DNA of 64,000 nucleotides from contig NZ_SZPQ01000025.1 of NCBI RefSeq assembly GCF_005217455.1, positions 1 to 64,000 of the forward strand. Reading direction: 5' to 3'. A program made the translations under genes and the position numbers. Shown piece by piece: positions 1 to 9,542 of this stretch. How positions within the stretch are numbered: position 1 is the first letter of the stretch; each line of letters opens with the position of its first letter. The notes below the pieces were generated by a model. The model was not told the DNA's origin, did no database searches, and saw only the letters and a program-made list of their open reading frames with translations. The stretch comes from Martelella alba (GTDB taxonomy: Bacteria > Pseudomonadota > Gammaproteobacteria > Enterobacterales > Enterobacteriaceae).

Positions 1-107
1 CCGAGGGAATACCGGAGCCGACGGATAACACTAACTTAGAGATAAAAGCTGTCTGAATATAACGGGTCAAGATCACTAGATAAGCCGTTATCCAGCGTGG
101 CGATCTA
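1..107. other. Left edge of window, no gene seen
   Basis: This AT-leaning stretch precedes the first ERIC element. I see no convincing coding frame with a ribosome binding site. It could be the tail of an intergenic region whose upstream gene lies outside the window. Confidence 0.4.
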
Positions 108-234
108 TATACTCGTCATACATCAAGCTGCCTCTTTGTTGGCTGCGTTCGCTCACCCCAGTCACATAGTTGGCTATGCTCCTGGGGATTCGCTTACTTG
201 CCGCCGCGATGCAACCCGATGTATTTAGAGTATA
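108..234 (+). repeat. ERIC element, full-length copy 1
   Basis: The element is 127 bp long, the usual ERIC length. It is bounded by the inverted ends TATACT (108-113) and AGTATA (229-234). The core carries the conserved ERIC segments CGCTCACCCCAGTCAC and GCTCCTGGGGATTCGC, the well-known binding regions of ERIC-PCR primers. ERIC elements are non-coding, palindromic, non-autonomous repeats scattered between genes in enterobacteria. Confidence 0.92.
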
Positions 235-359
235 GGATTGTCATACATCAAGCTGCCTCTTTGTTGGCTGCGTTCGCTCACCCCAGTCACATAGTTGGCT
301 ATGCTCCTGGGGATTTGCTTACTTGCCGCCGCGATGCAACCCGATGTATTTAGAGTATA
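231..359 (+). repeat. ERIC element, full-length copy 2 in tandem
   Basis: This is a second, nearly identical ERIC copy in the same orientation. It starts at the TATA that closes copy 1 and ends with AGTATA at 354-359. Differences from copy 1 are few, for example GGATTTGC where copy 1 has GGATTCGC. The head-to-tail arrangement with a shared TATA suggests a recent duplication, or insertion of one copy at the TA end of the other. Confidence 0.9.
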
Positions 360-499
360 GAGGCAATTTGCGGTATGACGCGTATCGCGTGAAATATCAC
401 GGGTGAGGATCAACATGACCCTGCAGGGCGCGTGTGGCAGGGCATTATCGCATCAGCCATGTCAGGAATGACAAGTTTAACCGTATTGGCGAGGTCAAT

Positions 500-1885
500 A
501 TGTTTACTCTGGAAATTCTCAAATTTATTGTGGATATACTCAAGGTGCCCTCTGTGCTGGTGGGGGTCATTGCGCTAATAGGTTTATTGGCGCAGAAAAA
601 ATCGTTTTCCGATGTTATAAAAGGTACGGTAAAAACGATACTCGGCTTTCTGGTGCTGGCAGGCGGCGCAACGGTATTGGTCGGCTCGCTAAATCCTTTA
701 GGCAGTATGTTTGAACATGCGTTTAATATACAAGGTATTATACCGAATAATGAGGCGGTGGTTTCCATTGCATTAGGAAAATATGGCGCCTCCACCGCGC
801 TTATAATGGCTTTCGGCATGGTGGCCAATATTATTGTCGCCCGTTTTACCCGATTAAAATATATTTTCCTGACCGGCCATCATACTTTCTATATGGCCTG
901 CATGATAGCCGTCATCCTGAGCGTGGCGGATTTCGACGGAATCGAACTGGTTTTTACCGGCGCCTTATTGCTGGGGATCATCATGGCATTTTTCCCGGCG
1001 CTCGCCCACCGCTACATGCGGCGTATCACCGGCAATGACGACGTGGCTTTCGGCCATTTCGGCACGCTGGGTTACGTGCTCTCCGGTTGGATTGGCGGTC
1101 TGGCGGGTAAAAACTCGCGCTCAACGGAAGAGATGAGCCTGCCGAAGAATCTCAGTTTCCTTCGCGACAGCTCTATTTCCATCTCCATGACCATGGCGAT
1201 CATTTTCATCGTGTTGGCCGTTTGCGCCGGGCAAAATTATGTTGAACAGCAACTTAGCGGGGGGCAGAATTATCTGGTCTATGCCATCATCCAGGCCATT
1301 ACTTTTGCCGCCGGGGTATTCATCATCCTACAGGGGGTGAGGCTTATCCTGGCGGAAATTGTTCCGGCATTCACCGGTTTCTCGGAGAAGCTGGTGCCCA
1401 ATGCCCGTCCGGCGCTGGATTGCCCGGTGGTTTATCCCTACGCGCCCAATGCGGTGCTGATAGGCTTTCTTTTCAGCTTCCTGGGTGGACTGGTCGGACT
1501 GTTCATTCTGGGGCAGATGAATTTGGTGCTCATCCTGCCCGGGGTGGTACCGCATTTCTTCACGGGCGCCACGGCCGGCGTGTTCGGCAATGCGACCGGC
1601 GGACGGCGGGGCGCCATGCTCGGCGCTTTCGCCAACGGCGTGCTGATCACCTTTCTTCCGGTATTGCTGCTGCCGGTACTGGGCGCGCTCGGTCTGGCCA
1701 ACACCACCTTTTCCGATGCGGACTTCGGCGCGGTGGGGATTATCCTTGGCAATTTGGCCCGTTTCTTCTCCAAGGGCACCATCATGGCCATCGTCGTCGC
1801 GCTGTTCGCTTTGCTGGTGGCGCACAACTACTTGTTCCGCTCGCGGCGCAAAACCGTTCCCGCCGCGTCCGACGCCAAGAAATAA
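500..1885 (+). CDS. PTS permease IIC, ascorbate/UlaA (SgaT) family
   Basis: This 461-residue polytopic membrane protein resembles UlaA (E. coli UlaA is about 465 residues), the membrane channel of the ascorbate-type phosphotransferase system. Family hallmarks include the GHHTFYM segment near residue 130, several glycine-rich hydrophobic spans, and a charged C-terminal tail. The ATG at 500 is preferred because GAGG lies 6 bases upstream; an in-frame GTG at 434 would add 22 polar residues unlike the family N-terminus. The gene sits directly upstream of a two-part transketolase, an arrangement known near pta-ackA in Salmonella. The substrate is unknown; ascorbate or another sugar acid or pentitol is possible. 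No IIA or IIB gene is visible in the 499 bases upstream. Confidence 0.85.
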   Translation: MFTLEILKFIVDILKVPSVLVGVIALIGLLAQKKSFSDVIKGTVKTILGFLVLAGGATVLVGSLNPLGSMFEHAFNIQGIIPNNEAVVSIALGKYGASTALIMAFGMVANIIVARFTRLKYIFLTGHHTFYMACMIAVILSVADFDGIELVFTGALLLGIIMAFFPALAHRYMRRITGNDDVAFGHFGTLGYVLSGWIGGLAGKNSRSTEEMSLPKNLSFLRDSSISISMTMAIIFIVLAVCAGQNYVEQQLSGGQNYLVYAIIQAITFAAGVFIILQGVRLILAEIVPAFTGFSEKLVPNARPALDCPVVYPYAPNAVLIGFLFSFLGGLVGLFILGQMNLVLILPGVVPHFFTGATAGVFGNATGGRRGAMLGAFANGVLITFLPVLLLPVLGALGLANTTFSDADFGAVGIILGNLARFFSKGTIMAIVVALFALLVAHNYLFRSRRKTVPAASDAKK

Positions 1886-1898
1886 ACCGAGGCCGTCC

Positions 1899-2735
1899 AT
1901 GGATAATGATCATGCTGTGCGCGACTTCGCCCGCCGTATCCGGATTGCCACGCTGAAGATGTTGGTAACACGGGGGTTCGGCCATTTTGGCGGCTCAATG
2001 TCGGTGGTGGAAACACTGGCGGTACTGTACGGCGACGTGATGCGTATCGACCCGGCCCGGCCCCAATGGCCGGAACGGGATTATTTCGTTTTATCGAAAG
2101 GCCATGCCGGCCCGGCGCTATATAGCGCTTTGGCGTTGAGGGGCTATTTCCCCCTCGCGGAACTGGCTACGCTTAATCAGAACGGGACCCGCTTGCCAAG
2201 CCATCCCGATCGGCTACTGACTCGGGGGGTGGACGCCACAACCGGCTCGCTCGGGCAGGGGGTATCCATTGCTGCGGGCATGGCGTTATCTCACCGGCTG
2301 GCGGCGCGGCCCAACCGGGTGTTTTGTATTCTCGGCGACGGAGAATTGAACGAAGGCCAATGTTGGGAAGCCTTTCAGTTTATCGCCCATTGGAACCTCG
2401 ATAACTTGACGCTGTTTGTCGACTACAACAAACAGCAATTGGACGGTCCGCTGGACGAGATAGTCAAACCCTTCGATCTGCCGGCCAAGTTCCGCGCTTT
2501 TGGCTTTGACGCCGTGACGGTCCCCGGCGCGGACATCGCCGCCATTCGCGAGGCGGCGGCGCCCGCAACCCACGGTGGACGCCGGCCGAGGGTCGTTATC
2601 CTCGACAGCGTCAAAGGTCAGGGCGTGCCTTATCTGGAAAAGCTCGCCAATTCGCACCATTTGCGCCTCACCGCGCAAAGTCGGCTCGACATCGAACGGG
2701 CTATCGCCGTTTTGGAGACCGAATATGACCATTGA
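1899..2735 (+). CDS. Transketolase, N-terminal subunit (TPP-binding)
   Basis: The 278-residue protein equals the N-terminal thiamine-diphosphate-binding third of transketolase. It has the SKGHAGPALY segment near residue 66, SLGQGVS near 117, and the TPP motif starting with GDG at 146-148 and ending with N177 (DYNKQQLDG). The ATG at 1899 follows GAGG by 5 bases and lies 13 bases after the permease stop codon. It overlaps the next gene, which encodes the C-terminal half, by 11 bases, so the two are probably made together as a heteromeric enzyme moving two-carbon ketol units between sugar phosphates. Linkage to a PTS permease suggests it processes the phosphorylated imported substrate; this is inference. 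Confidence 0.88.
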   Translation: MDNDHAVRDFARRIRIATLKMLVTRGFGHFGGSMSVVETLAVLYGDVMRIDPARPQWPERDYFVLSKGHAGPALYSALALRGYFPLAELATLNQNGTRLPSHPDRLLTRGVDATTGSLGQGVSIAAGMALSHRLAARPNRVFCILGDGELNEGQCWEAFQFIAHWNLDNLTLFVDYNKQQLDGPLDEIVKPFDLPAKFRAFGFDAVTVPGADIAAIREAAAPATHGGRRPRVVILDSVKGQGVPYLEKLANSHHLRLTAQSRLDIERAIAVLETEYDH

Positions 2736-3687
2736 AGCGACCCTTGCGTTGCAAAACGACGCCGTGGAAATGCGGCGGATTTATGCCGACGGTTTGCGCG
2801 AGCAATTCGAGAAAGACTCGACGGTCATCGCGCTGGAGGCGGACCTGATGACCTCCATGGCCACGGACGGCGTGCATCGGGACTATCCCGATCGGGTCAT
2901 CGATTGCGGTATCATGGAGGCTAACGTTATCGGGATGGCGGCGGGTTTATCGCTCACCGGCCGGGTGCCTTTTGTCCATACATTTACCGCGTTTGCCAGT
3001 CGGCGCTGTTTCGACCAGTTGTTTATGGCGCTGGACTACCCACATAACAATGTCAAGGTCATCGCTTCCGACGCGGGGGTGACCGCTTGCCACAACGGTG
3101 GCACCCACATGTCGTTTGAAGACATGGGCATTGTGCGCGGATTGGCGCATTCGGTTGTGCTTGAAGCGACCGATGCGGTAATGTTCCGGGATATTCTCGC
3201 GCAGCTCGCGGTGTTGCGGGGATTCTATTGGGTACGCACCATACGAAAACAGGCGGTAAAGATTTACCAAGAGGGTTCGCATTTCACTATCGGCAAAGGA
3301 TGCGTTGTTCGCGATGGCGGCGATATCACCCTTATCGCCAACGGCATCATGGTGGCGCAAGCGGTACGCGCGGCGGCCATGCTGGCGGCGCGGGGCGTTG
3401 ACGCCGCGGTCATTGATATGTTCACGCTTAAACCCATCGATCGGGCGTTGATTTGCGCTTATGCGCGTAAAACCGGCCGAATGGTAACCTGTGAAAACCA
3501 CAGCGTTCATAACGGCTTGGGGTCGGCGGTGGCTGAAGTGCTTTGCGAGCATGTCCCGGTGCCTCTGCGGCGGGTCGGCGTGCGGGAGCGCTATGGTCAG
3601 GTGGGTACGCAGGCCTACCTGCAACAGGAATACGGCTTAACGGCCGACCATATTCTGGCGGCGGCTGAACAGCTATTGGAAAGTTAA
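2725..3687 (+). CDS. Transketolase, C-terminal subunit
   Basis: The 320-residue protein matches the pyrimidine-binding and C-terminal domains of transketolase. It contains the GIMEAN segment near residue 63, whose glutamate activates thiamine diphosphate in this family, and the late domain with ENHSVHNGLGSAV that resembles the transketolase C-terminal domain. The ATG at 2725 has GGAG 7 bases upstream and overlaps the end of the N-terminal subunit gene, which implies translational coupling. Full-length transketolases join both halves in about 660 residues. Two-gene versions are common in bacteria and archaea, so this is not a broken gene. Confidence 0.88.
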   Translation: MTIEATLALQNDAVEMRRIYADGLREQFEKDSTVIALEADLMTSMATDGVHRDYPDRVIDCGIMEANVIGMAAGLSLTGRVPFVHTFTAFASRRCFDQLFMALDYPHNNVKVIASDAGVTACHNGGTHMSFEDMGIVRGLAHSVVLEATDAVMFRDILAQLAVLRGFYWVRTIRKQAVKIYQEGSHFTIGKGCVVRDGGDITLIANGIMVAQAVRAAAMLAARGVDAAVIDMFTLKPIDRALICAYARKTGRMVTCENHSVHNGLGSAVAEVLCEHVPVPLRRVGVRERYGQVGTQAYLQQEYGLTADHILAAAEQLLES

Positions 3688-3778
3688 GTTTCGTTAATGG
3701 GTCGCACTGCCGCGATGGGACGCGAATCCTGCAAGCGGGGACATCCGCCGCGGGCGTACATCACACGCTTGACACAAC

Positions 3779-3801
3779 AAGCCCGCGTTAAACGCGGGCT
3801 T
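3779..3801 (-). terminator. Rho-independent terminator of ackA-pta
   Basis: A perfect 9-bp stem AAGCCCGCG/CGCGGGCTT encloses a 5-base loop. It lies between the converging transketolase and pta genes. Read on the minus strand the stem is followed by a T-rich stretch (TTGTTGTGT), so it mainly serves pta. It may act on both strands. Confidence 0.75.
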
Positions 3802-3843
3802 GGCACAAAGGGACGGACAGCGGCGTCCGACCGTGAGCGGATG

Positions 3844-5991
3844 TTACTTGCCTTCGGCTTGTTTTGACTGAATGGCGGTCAGGGCGATGGTATACACAAT
3901 ATCGTCCACCAGGGCGCCGCGCGACAGATCGTTCACCGGCTTGCGCATCCCTTGCAGCATCGGGCCGATGGATATCAAATCGGCAGAGCGCTGTACCGCT
4001 TTATACGTGGTGTTGCCGGTATTCAGATCCGGGAAAATAAACACCGTGGCCTTGCCGGCCACCGGCGAATTCGGCGCTTTGGACAAGGCAACGTCGGCCA
4101 TGATGGCCGCGTCGTACTGCAACGGGCCATCCACCACCAGATCGGGGCGTTTTTCCTTTGCCAGACGCGTCGCCTCGCGCACTTTCTCCACATCGCTGCC
4201 GGCGCCGGATGTCCCGGTGGAATAGGAAATCATCGCCACGCGCGGCTCGATACCGAAGGCCGCGGCGGAATCGGCGGACTGAATGGCGATTTCCGCCAAT
4301 TGTTCGGCGGTCGGATCCGGATTGATGGCGCAGTCGCCATACACCAGCACCTGTTCCGGCAACAGCATAAAGAACACCGACGACACCAGCGAACTGCCCG
4401 GCGCGGTCTTGATCAACTGTAGCGGCGGACGGATGGTATTGGCGGTTGTATGCACCGCCCCGGATACCAGCCCGTCCACTTCCCCCCGCTCCAGCATCAT
4501 GGTGCCCAGCACCACATTGTCTTCCAGTTGTTCGCGGGCGACCACTTCGGTCATCCCCTTGCTCTTGCGCAAGTCCACCAGTCGCGGCACATAACGTTCG
4601 CGGGCCACTTGGGGATCGATGATTTCGATGCCTTTACCCAGCTCCACGCCCTGCACCGCGGCGACACGCTGAATTTCATCCGGATTGCCCAGCAACACGC
4701 AATGGGCGATACCACGTTCGGCGCAGATGGCCGCCGCTTTGATGGTACGGGGTTCATCGCCTTCCGGCAGCACGATGCGCTTACCGGCTTTGCGGGCCAG
4801 CTCGGTCAACTGATAACGGAACGCCGGCGGCGACAGGCGGCGGGTGCGTTCGACGCTGGCGGTCAACGATTCGATCCAGTTGTCGTCGATATGGCCGGCG
4901 ACGTAGTTTTGCAGTTTTTCCACCCGGCTATGGTCGTCGGCCGGCACTTCCAAGCTGAAACTCTGTAGATTAAGCGAGGTCTGCCAGGTATTGGTCTGCA
5001 CGGTAAACATCGGCAGGCCGGTCTGGAAGGCGCGTTCACACAGACTGTTGATGCGCGGGTCGACCTGATAGCCGCCGGTGAGCAAAATGGCGCCGATTTC
5101 CACACCGTTCATGGCCGCCAGACACGCCGCCACCAGCACATCGGGACGGTCGGCGGACGTCACCAACAGCGAACCGGGACGGAAATGCTCCAGCATATTC
5201 GGCAGGCTGCGGGCGCAGAAAGTCACCGATCTTACCCGGCGGGTCTTGATCTCGCCTTCATTGATAATGACGGCGCCCAGATGTTTGGCCATGTCGACCG
5301 CCCGCACCGCAATCAGATCAAAGCTCCAGGGCACGCAACCCAAAATCGGCAGGGGGCTGTTTTCGGCTAACTGCCGGGTATTGACGGCAGTCACATTGGC
5401 CTTGGCGGATTCATCGAAGATTTCCGACAAGTCGGGACGGGTCCGGCCTTGTTCATCCACCGGCGCGTTCAACTTGTTGATAATGACGCCGACGATGCTT
5501 TTATTTTTGCTGCCGCCGAAGCTGGAACGCGTCAATTCGATACGTTCTTTCAACTGATCGGGGGAATCGTTGCCAAGGGACATCACAAACACGATTTCCG
5601 CGTTCAACGTTTTGGCGATTTCATAATTCAGCGCGTTGGCGAATTGATGCTTGCGGGTCGGCACCAGTCCTTCCACCAGTATCACTTCCGCGTCTTTGGT
5701 GTTTTCGTGATAACGGGCGATGATTTCTTCCATTAGCACGTCTTGCTGATTGGATCCCAACAGCGATTCGACATGGCTCATCAGCAGCGGTTCGGCGGAG
5801 GGAATGGCGGAGTTGGCGCGGATAATGGTGGTCGTGGCATCAAGCGCATCATCACCGGACCGGGGTTGCGCTATGGGTTTAAACACGCTAAGACGCACGC
5901 CCTTTTGTTCCATGGCGCGAATGACACCCAGACTGATACTGGTCAGTCCGACACTGGTGCCGGTGGGGATCAACATGATAGTACGGGACAC
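3844..5991 (-). CDS. pta: Phosphate acetyltransferase
   Basis: The 715-residue protein matches the long three-domain Pta of enterobacteria (E. coli 714). It interconverts acetyl-CoA plus phosphate with acetyl phosphate plus CoA in the cytoplasm. The N-terminal region (about 1-220) is a P-loop/dethiobiotin-synthetase-like domain beginning [24 protein letters not shown] regulatory domain follows (about 225-335). The C-terminal catalytic phosphotransacetylase domain (about 390-710) has the [12 protein letters not shown] and [14 protein letters not shown] segments. It lies 73 bases downstream of ackA on the same strand, the usual ackA-pta order. A hairpin in that gap may tune relative expression. 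Confidence 0.98.
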   Translation of the reverse strand: MSRTIMLIPTGTSVGLTSISLGVIRAMEQKGVRLSVFKPIAQPRSGDDALDATTTIIRANSAIPSAEPLLMSHVESLLGSNQQDVLMEEIIARYHENTKDAEVILVEGLVPTRKHQFANALNYEIAKTLNAEIVFVMSLGNDSPDQLKERIELTRSSFGGSKNKSIVGVIINKLNAPVDEQGRTRPDLSEIFDESAKANVTAVNTRQLAENSPLPILGCVPWSFDLIAVRAVDMAKHLGAVIINEGEIKTRRVRSVTFCARSLPNMLEHFRPGSLLVTSADRPDVLVAACLAAMNGVEIGAILLTGGYQVDPRINSLCERAFQTGLPMFTVQTNTWQTSLNLQSFSLEVPADDHSRVEKLQNYVAGHIDDNWIESLTASVERTRRLSPPAFRYQLTELARKAGKRIVLPEGDEPRTIKAAAICAERGIAHCVLLGNPDEIQRVAAVQGVELGKGIEIIDPQVARERYVPRLVDLRKSKGMTEVVAREQLEDNVVLGTMMLERGEVDGLVSGAVHTTANTIRPPLQLIKTAPGSSLVSSVFFMLLPEQVLVYGDCAINPDPTAEQLAEIAIQSADSAAAFGIEPRVAMISYSTGTSGAGSDVEKVREATRLAKEKRPDLVVDGPLQYDAAIMADVALSKAPNSPVAGKATVFIFPDLNTGNTTYKAVQRSADLISIGPMLQGMRKPVNDLSRGALVDDIVYTIALTAIQSKQAEGK

Positions 5992-6031
5992 GGCTAAACC
6001 TCTTTTAACGGTTGCTCGTTACTTGAAAGCC

Positions 6032-6055
6032 TTCCGCCGGCGCATGCCGGCGGAA
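6032..6055. repeat. Intercistronic palindrome between ackA and pta
   Basis: A perfect 10-bp inverted repeat TTCCGCCGGC/GCCGGCGGAA has a 4-base GCAT loop and lies just after the ackA stop codon. It has no following T run, so it looks like an RNA-stabilising or attenuating hairpin and not a full terminator. Confidence 0.6.
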
Positions 6056-6064
6056 TGGGGGTAT

Positions 6065-7267
6065 TTACGCGGTCAGACGGGCGGCGTCCTGGGCAATGAC
6101 CAATTCTTCATTGGTTGGAATGACGATGGCCTTACGGCTTTCATCGGTGGTAATCACCCCACTCTTGCCAAAGCGGGCTTCCTCATTGCGCTGTGCGTCG
6201 ATGGCAAAACCCAACAACGCCAGCTTGCCCAGAGTCAATTCCCGCACCATGGCGGCGTTTTCGCCGATACCGCCTGTGAAAACCACGGCATCCAAACGGC
6301 CGTCCATCAACGCGGAATAGGCGCCGATGTATTTCGCCAGGCGGTGGCAGAATACGTCCATTGCGCGCTTGGCGGCCGGATTGTCCGCGTAATTATCGAT
6401 GACCCAGCGCATATCGCTGGTTTCGCCGGTCAGGCCCAGCAAACCGGATTCCTTGGTCAGCATATGGTCGATTTGCTCAATCGTCATACCCATGGCATCA
6501 TGCAAAAAGAACAGGATGGCCGGGTCAAGATCGCCGCTACGGGTGCCCATGACCAGTCCCTCAAGCGGGGTCAGGCCCATGGAGGTATCAACGCATTCAC
6601 CGTTGCGCACCGCGGTGACCGAACCGCCATTGCCCAGATGGCAGGTGATCAGATTGACGGTGTCCACGGGCTTGTTCAGGAACCGGGCGGCTTCCTGGGT
6701 CACGTAATAGTGGCTGGTGCCGTGCGCGCCGTAACGGCGGATGCCGTGTTCCCGATACAGAGAATAGGGCAGGGCATACAAATAGGATTCTTCCGGCATG
6801 GTCTGGTGGAACGCGGTGTCGAATACCGCCACGTTTTTGTCCGCCAGGCGCGGGAACGTCTTCAATGCCTCGTTGATGCCGATGATATGAGCCGGGTTGT
6901 GCAGCGGCGCAAACGGGATGGAATCCTTAATCGCCTGTAAAACATTCTTATCGATCACCGCGGATTGGGTGTATTTCTCGCCCACATTGACGACCCGGTG
7001 GCCGATTGCGGTTAATTGCGCCGATAATTCTGGTTTTTGCGCCAGAATTGTATTAACTATAAAGCTAAGTGCTTCACTGTGGGCCGCGCGGTTGCCTAAT
7101 GCCGCTTCATGCTTGGCGCCGTCCATCTTCCATTTAATGCGCGCTTCCGGCAGATTGAAGCATTCGGCGAGACCGGAAAGGAATTCTTCGCCGCTTGCAG
7201 CATCGAGAATGGCGAATTTCAAGGAAGAACTGCCACAGTTAAGAACCAGTACTAGCTTACTCGACAT
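6065..7267 (-). CDS. ackA: Acetate kinase
   Basis: The 400-residue protein is exactly the length of E. coli AckA. It catalyses reversible transfer of phosphate from acetyl phosphate to ADP, giving ATP and acetate. Visible family signatures are the N-terminal [10 protein letters not shown], the [11 protein letters not shown] phosphate-binding segment, [11 protein letters not shown], and [10 protein letters not shown] in the second actin-like domain. It is first in the ackA-pta pair. The ATG has an AGG about 8 bases upstream. The upstream gap carries a palindrome resembling an FNR site, consistent with known anaerobic control of ackA-pta in E. coli. Confidence 0.98.
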   Translation of the reverse strand: MSSKLVLVLNCGSSSLKFAILDAASGEEFLSGLAECFNLPEARIKWKMDGAKHEAALGNRAAHSEALSFIVNTILAQKPELSAQLTAIGHRVVNVGEKYTQSAVIDKNVLQAIKDSIPFAPLHNPAHIIGINEALKTFPRLADKNVAVFDTAFHQTMPEESYLYALPYSLYREHGIRRYGAHGTSHYYVTQEAARFLNKPVDTVNLITCHLGNGGSVTAVRNGECVDTSMGLTPLEGLVMGTRSGDLDPAILFFLHDAMGMTIEQIDHMLTKESGLLGLTGETSDMRWVIDNYADNPAAKRAMDVFCHRLAKYIGAYSALMDGRLDAVVFTGGIGENAAMVRELTLGKLALLGFAIDAQRNEEARFGKSGVITTDESRKAIVIPTNEELVIAQDAARLTA

Positions 7268-7619
7268 GGAAGTACCTATGTGTTATGCATGGTTAATAAA
7301 TCGTCAGTAGCTATAAAGCTTAGCGCAATATGCTGCGGCAATTTATGATTAACATCATGTCATAGGGGGTTTATCTGACATGATTGCGAATTTTTTTGAA
7401 GAAATGTAATTTTTTTTGAAGTACGGTTTTTTTTATTGCCCCGCCAGTGTCGATGGCGCATGTTACACTCCGTCGTTCGACGATTTTCCGGTCCTGGGCG
7501 GCGGCGACCCAAGGATAACCAGTGACGAGGCTAAAGACAAAATATATTTAAATGATCTAAAATTTATTTGTGGTTTTGCATAAATTTTTTAAATTCTATT
7601 CGTAAAGTTGAGGTCCGCT
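7268..7619. other. Divergent ackA / yfbV regulatory region
   Basis: This 352-base AT-rich gap separates the divergent ackA and yfbV genes and must hold both promoters. Besides the FNR-like palindrome it has three T tracts (7391-7397, 7410-7417, 7427-7434) spaced about 17-19 bases. Two of them are followed by the same GAAG. Such spacing could bend DNA or attract nucleoid proteins. I see no gene. Confidence 0.5.
7345..7358. promoter_or_regulatory. FNR-like palindrome upstream of ackA
   Basis: ATGATTAACATCAT matches the FNR core TGAT-N4-ATCA; only the outermost bases differ from TTGAT-N4-ATCAA. It sits 78 bases upstream of the ackA start. FNR and ArcA regulation of ackA is established in E. coli. 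Assignment here rests on the motif alone. Confidence 0.45.
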
Positions 7620-8075
7620 ATGGCGACAATCCCCTCCGGTTCAGTAAGTTGGTATAAGATTTTCCAGCGCGGACAACACTATATGAAAACCTGGCCCACC
7701 GACAAACGCCTGGCGCCGATTTTCCCCGAGAACCGCATGATAGTCGCCACCCGTTTCGCCGTGCGCTTTATGCCGCCGGTGGCGGTGTTTACCCTGGCGT
7801 GGCAAATCGCCCTGGGCGGCCAGCTCGGGCCGGCGGTGGCGACCGCCGTTTTCGCCTGCAGCCTGCCGATGCAGGGATTATGGTGGCTGGGAAAGCGTTC
7901 GATCACGCCATTGCCGCCGACGTTGCTCCATTGGTTCCATGAGGTTCGCCATCAACTCACCGAGGCGGGGCAGGCGTTGGCGCCGGTTGAGGGAATACCC
8001 ACCTACCAGATGCTGGCGGAGGAGCTCAAGCGCGCCTTCAAACTGCTCGACAAGGCCTTTCTGGACGATTTATAA
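7620..8075 (+). CDS. yfbV: UPF0208 inner-membrane protein YfbV
   Basis: The 151-residue protein is the same length as E. coli YfbV and shares its highly conserved centre ([19 protein letters not shown] and [14 protein letters not shown]). Two transmembrane spans are visible at about 50-70 and 75-95, followed by a cytosolic C-terminal helix ending KAFLDDL. In E. coli it is reported to help insulate the chromosome Ter macrodomain. The ATG at 7620 is chosen over one 12 bases earlier because GAGG sits 6 bases upstream and the resulting length fits. It is divergent from ackA, as in E. coli. Confidence 0.95.
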   Translation: MATIPSGSVSWYKIFQRGQHYMKTWPTDKRLAPIFPENRMIVATRFAVRFMPPVAVFTLAWQIALGGQLGPAVATAVFACSLPMQGLWWLGKRSITPLPPTLLHWFHEVRHQLTEAGQALAPVEGIPTYQMLAEELKRAFKLLDKAFLDDL

Positions 8076-8248
8076 CGCCCGGTTGCCGGTGATGACCGGC
8101 CCGGCGGGGCGAAAATCCCGGCGAAATGGCATCCGCTGCTGTCTTAAATCAATAAATCCCCGGCTTGCGGTTTCGCCGCCGCCGGCATTATGCCATGCTC
8201 ACGTCAGCCCTCAATTGAAGCAATCAGGAATGTACTCAGGAGTTAATG

Positions 8249-8743
8249 ATGGAAATGACAAACGCCCAGCGATTAATTCTGTCGAACCAGTATAAGATTA
8301 TGTCCTTGCTGGATCCGGATAACGCCGATCGCTACCGCCGCCAGCAAACCATCGTCGAACGGGGATATGGTTTGCAGATGAACGAGCTGGATCGCGATTT
8401 CGGCCAACTGAGCGAGGATGTTTGCCGCACGATCATTGATATCATGGAAATGCATCACGCCTTGCAAGTTTCCTGGGGTAATCTCAAAGATCGCCAGGAT
8501 ATCGATGAACGGCGCCTGGCATTTCTCGGTTTTGACGCCGCCACCGAGGCGCGCTACCTGTCTTATGTCCGTTTTATGGTTTTCACCGAAGGGCGCTATA
8601 CCCATTTCGATTCCGGCAGCCACGGTTTCAACGCCCAGACCAAAATGTGGGACAAATACCTGCGGATGCTGGCCGTCTGGCAGTCCTGTCCGCGTCAATA
8701 CCATCTCAGCGCCGTCGAAATCACCCAAATCATCAATGCCTGA
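8249..8743 (+). CDS. yfbU: YfbU family protein
   Basis: The 164-residue soluble protein is colinear with E. coli YfbU (164 residues) from [16 protein letters not shown] to the terminal EITQIINA. Its biochemical role is not established; YfbU has been linked to cell death phenotypes in E. coli. The second of two adjacent ATG codons (8249) is preferred because AGGAG at 8238-8242 is then 6 bases away. It is followed after 23 bases by yfbT, so the two are probably co-transcribed. Confidence 0.95.
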   Translation: MEMTNAQRLILSNQYKIMSLLDPDNADRYRRQQTIVERGYGLQMNELDRDFGQLSEDVCRTIIDIMEMHHALQVSWGNLKDRQDIDERRLAFLGFDAATEARYLSYVRFMVFTEGRYTHFDSGSHGFNAQTKMWDKYLRMLAVWQSCPRQYHLSAVEITQIINA

Positions 8744-8766
8744 GGGCTTAATCCGGAGATATACCC

Positions 8767-9423
8767 GTGCGCTGCAGAGGTTTTCTGTTTGACCTTGATG
8801 GAACTTTAATCGATTCATTACCCGTAGTGGAACTGGCCTGGAGTAACTGGGCAAAGGAAAAGGGCATCGCCGTTGCGGAGGTATTCCGCTTCATCCATGG
8901 CAAACAGGCCATCACCTCGCTCCGTCATTTTATGCCGGGGGCCAGCGAAGAGGATCTGCGATCCGAGTTCCTCGCGCTGGAAAAGTTCGAATCGGAATGC
9001 ACGGAAGGCGTAACGGCCCTGCCCGGCGCGGTGGCGTTGCTTGAACATCTCAATGCGCTGGTTATTCCCTGGGCGATAGTCACCTCCGGCACCCTGCCGG
9101 TGGCGTCCGCCCGCATCCGGGCCGGCCGACTGCCCGAACCGCCCGTGCTTATCACCGCCGAGCAGGTTATGCGGGGCAAACCGCAGCCGGACGCCTATCT
9201 GATGGGCGCCGACCGCCTGGGACTGACGCCCGGCGAATGCATTGTGGTGGAGGATGCCATCGCCGGCATCCAGGCGGCCCTATCGGCGGGCTGCGGCGTT
9301 ATTGCCGTTAATCCGCCGGCGGAGACGCCGCAAAAGGACGCGGTCGGTTTGATCTTGACGTCCCTTGAGCAGCTGTCCGTCCAGCAGGATAGCGACGGCG
9401 CGCGAATAAGCGTATCTCCCTGA
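8767..9423 (+). CDS. yfbT: HAD-superfamily sugar phosphatase YfbT/HxpA
   Basis: The 218-residue protein is a haloacid dehalogenase-like phosphatase. It has motif I FDLDGTLIDS (nucleophile Asp9 and Asp11), motif II VTSG, a motif III lysine in GKPQPDAY, and motif IV VVEDAIAG. The E. coli orthologue hydrolyses small sugar phosphates in the cytoplasm. The start is GTG at 8767 with GGAG 9 bases upstream, giving the conserved MRCRGFLFDLDGT N-terminus. A strong terminator follows, so it closes the yfbU-yfbT unit. Confidence 0.93.
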   Translation: MRCRGFLFDLDGTLIDSLPVVELAWSNWAKEKGIAVAEVFRFIHGKQAITSLRHFMPGASEEDLRSEFLALEKFESECTEGVTALPGAVALLEHLNALVIPWAIVTSGTLPVASARIRAGRLPEPPVLITAEQVMRGKPQPDAYLMGADRLGLTPGECIVVEDAIAGIQAALSAGCGVIAVNPPAETPQKDAVGLILTSLEQLSVQQDSDGARISVSP

Positions 9424-9473
9424 GCGCCGGCGGCGGGCCGCCGCGTCGGTAAAAAAACCTTTCGTTGACTAAG

Positions 9474-9497
9474 CCTCCGATCCCGCGGAGGTTTTTT
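9474..9497 (+). terminator. Rho-independent terminator after yfbT
   Basis: Stem CCTCCG/CGGAGG has a 6-base loop and is followed by six T residues. It lies 50 bases after the yfbT stop and before yfbS. Confidence 0.85.
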
Positions 9498-9542
9498 ATG
9501 GCATGATATCGGCTAAACCCAAGGCTAATCAGGGACAACGCC

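Noticed and set aside
108-359. Direct repeats near the left end as a CRISPR or plasmid iteron array
   Set aside because: Unit length is about 125 bp with no spacers, and the core matches ERIC elements.
434-499. Longer N-terminus for the UlaA-type permease from a GTG at 434
   Set aside because: The extra 22 residues are polar and not family-like, and the GAGG site is positioned for the ATG at 500.
1899-3687. Transketolase interrupted by a frameshift
   Set aside because: The two halves have separate start codons with good ribosome sites and an 11-base overlap, and two-subunit transketolases are an established family arrangement.
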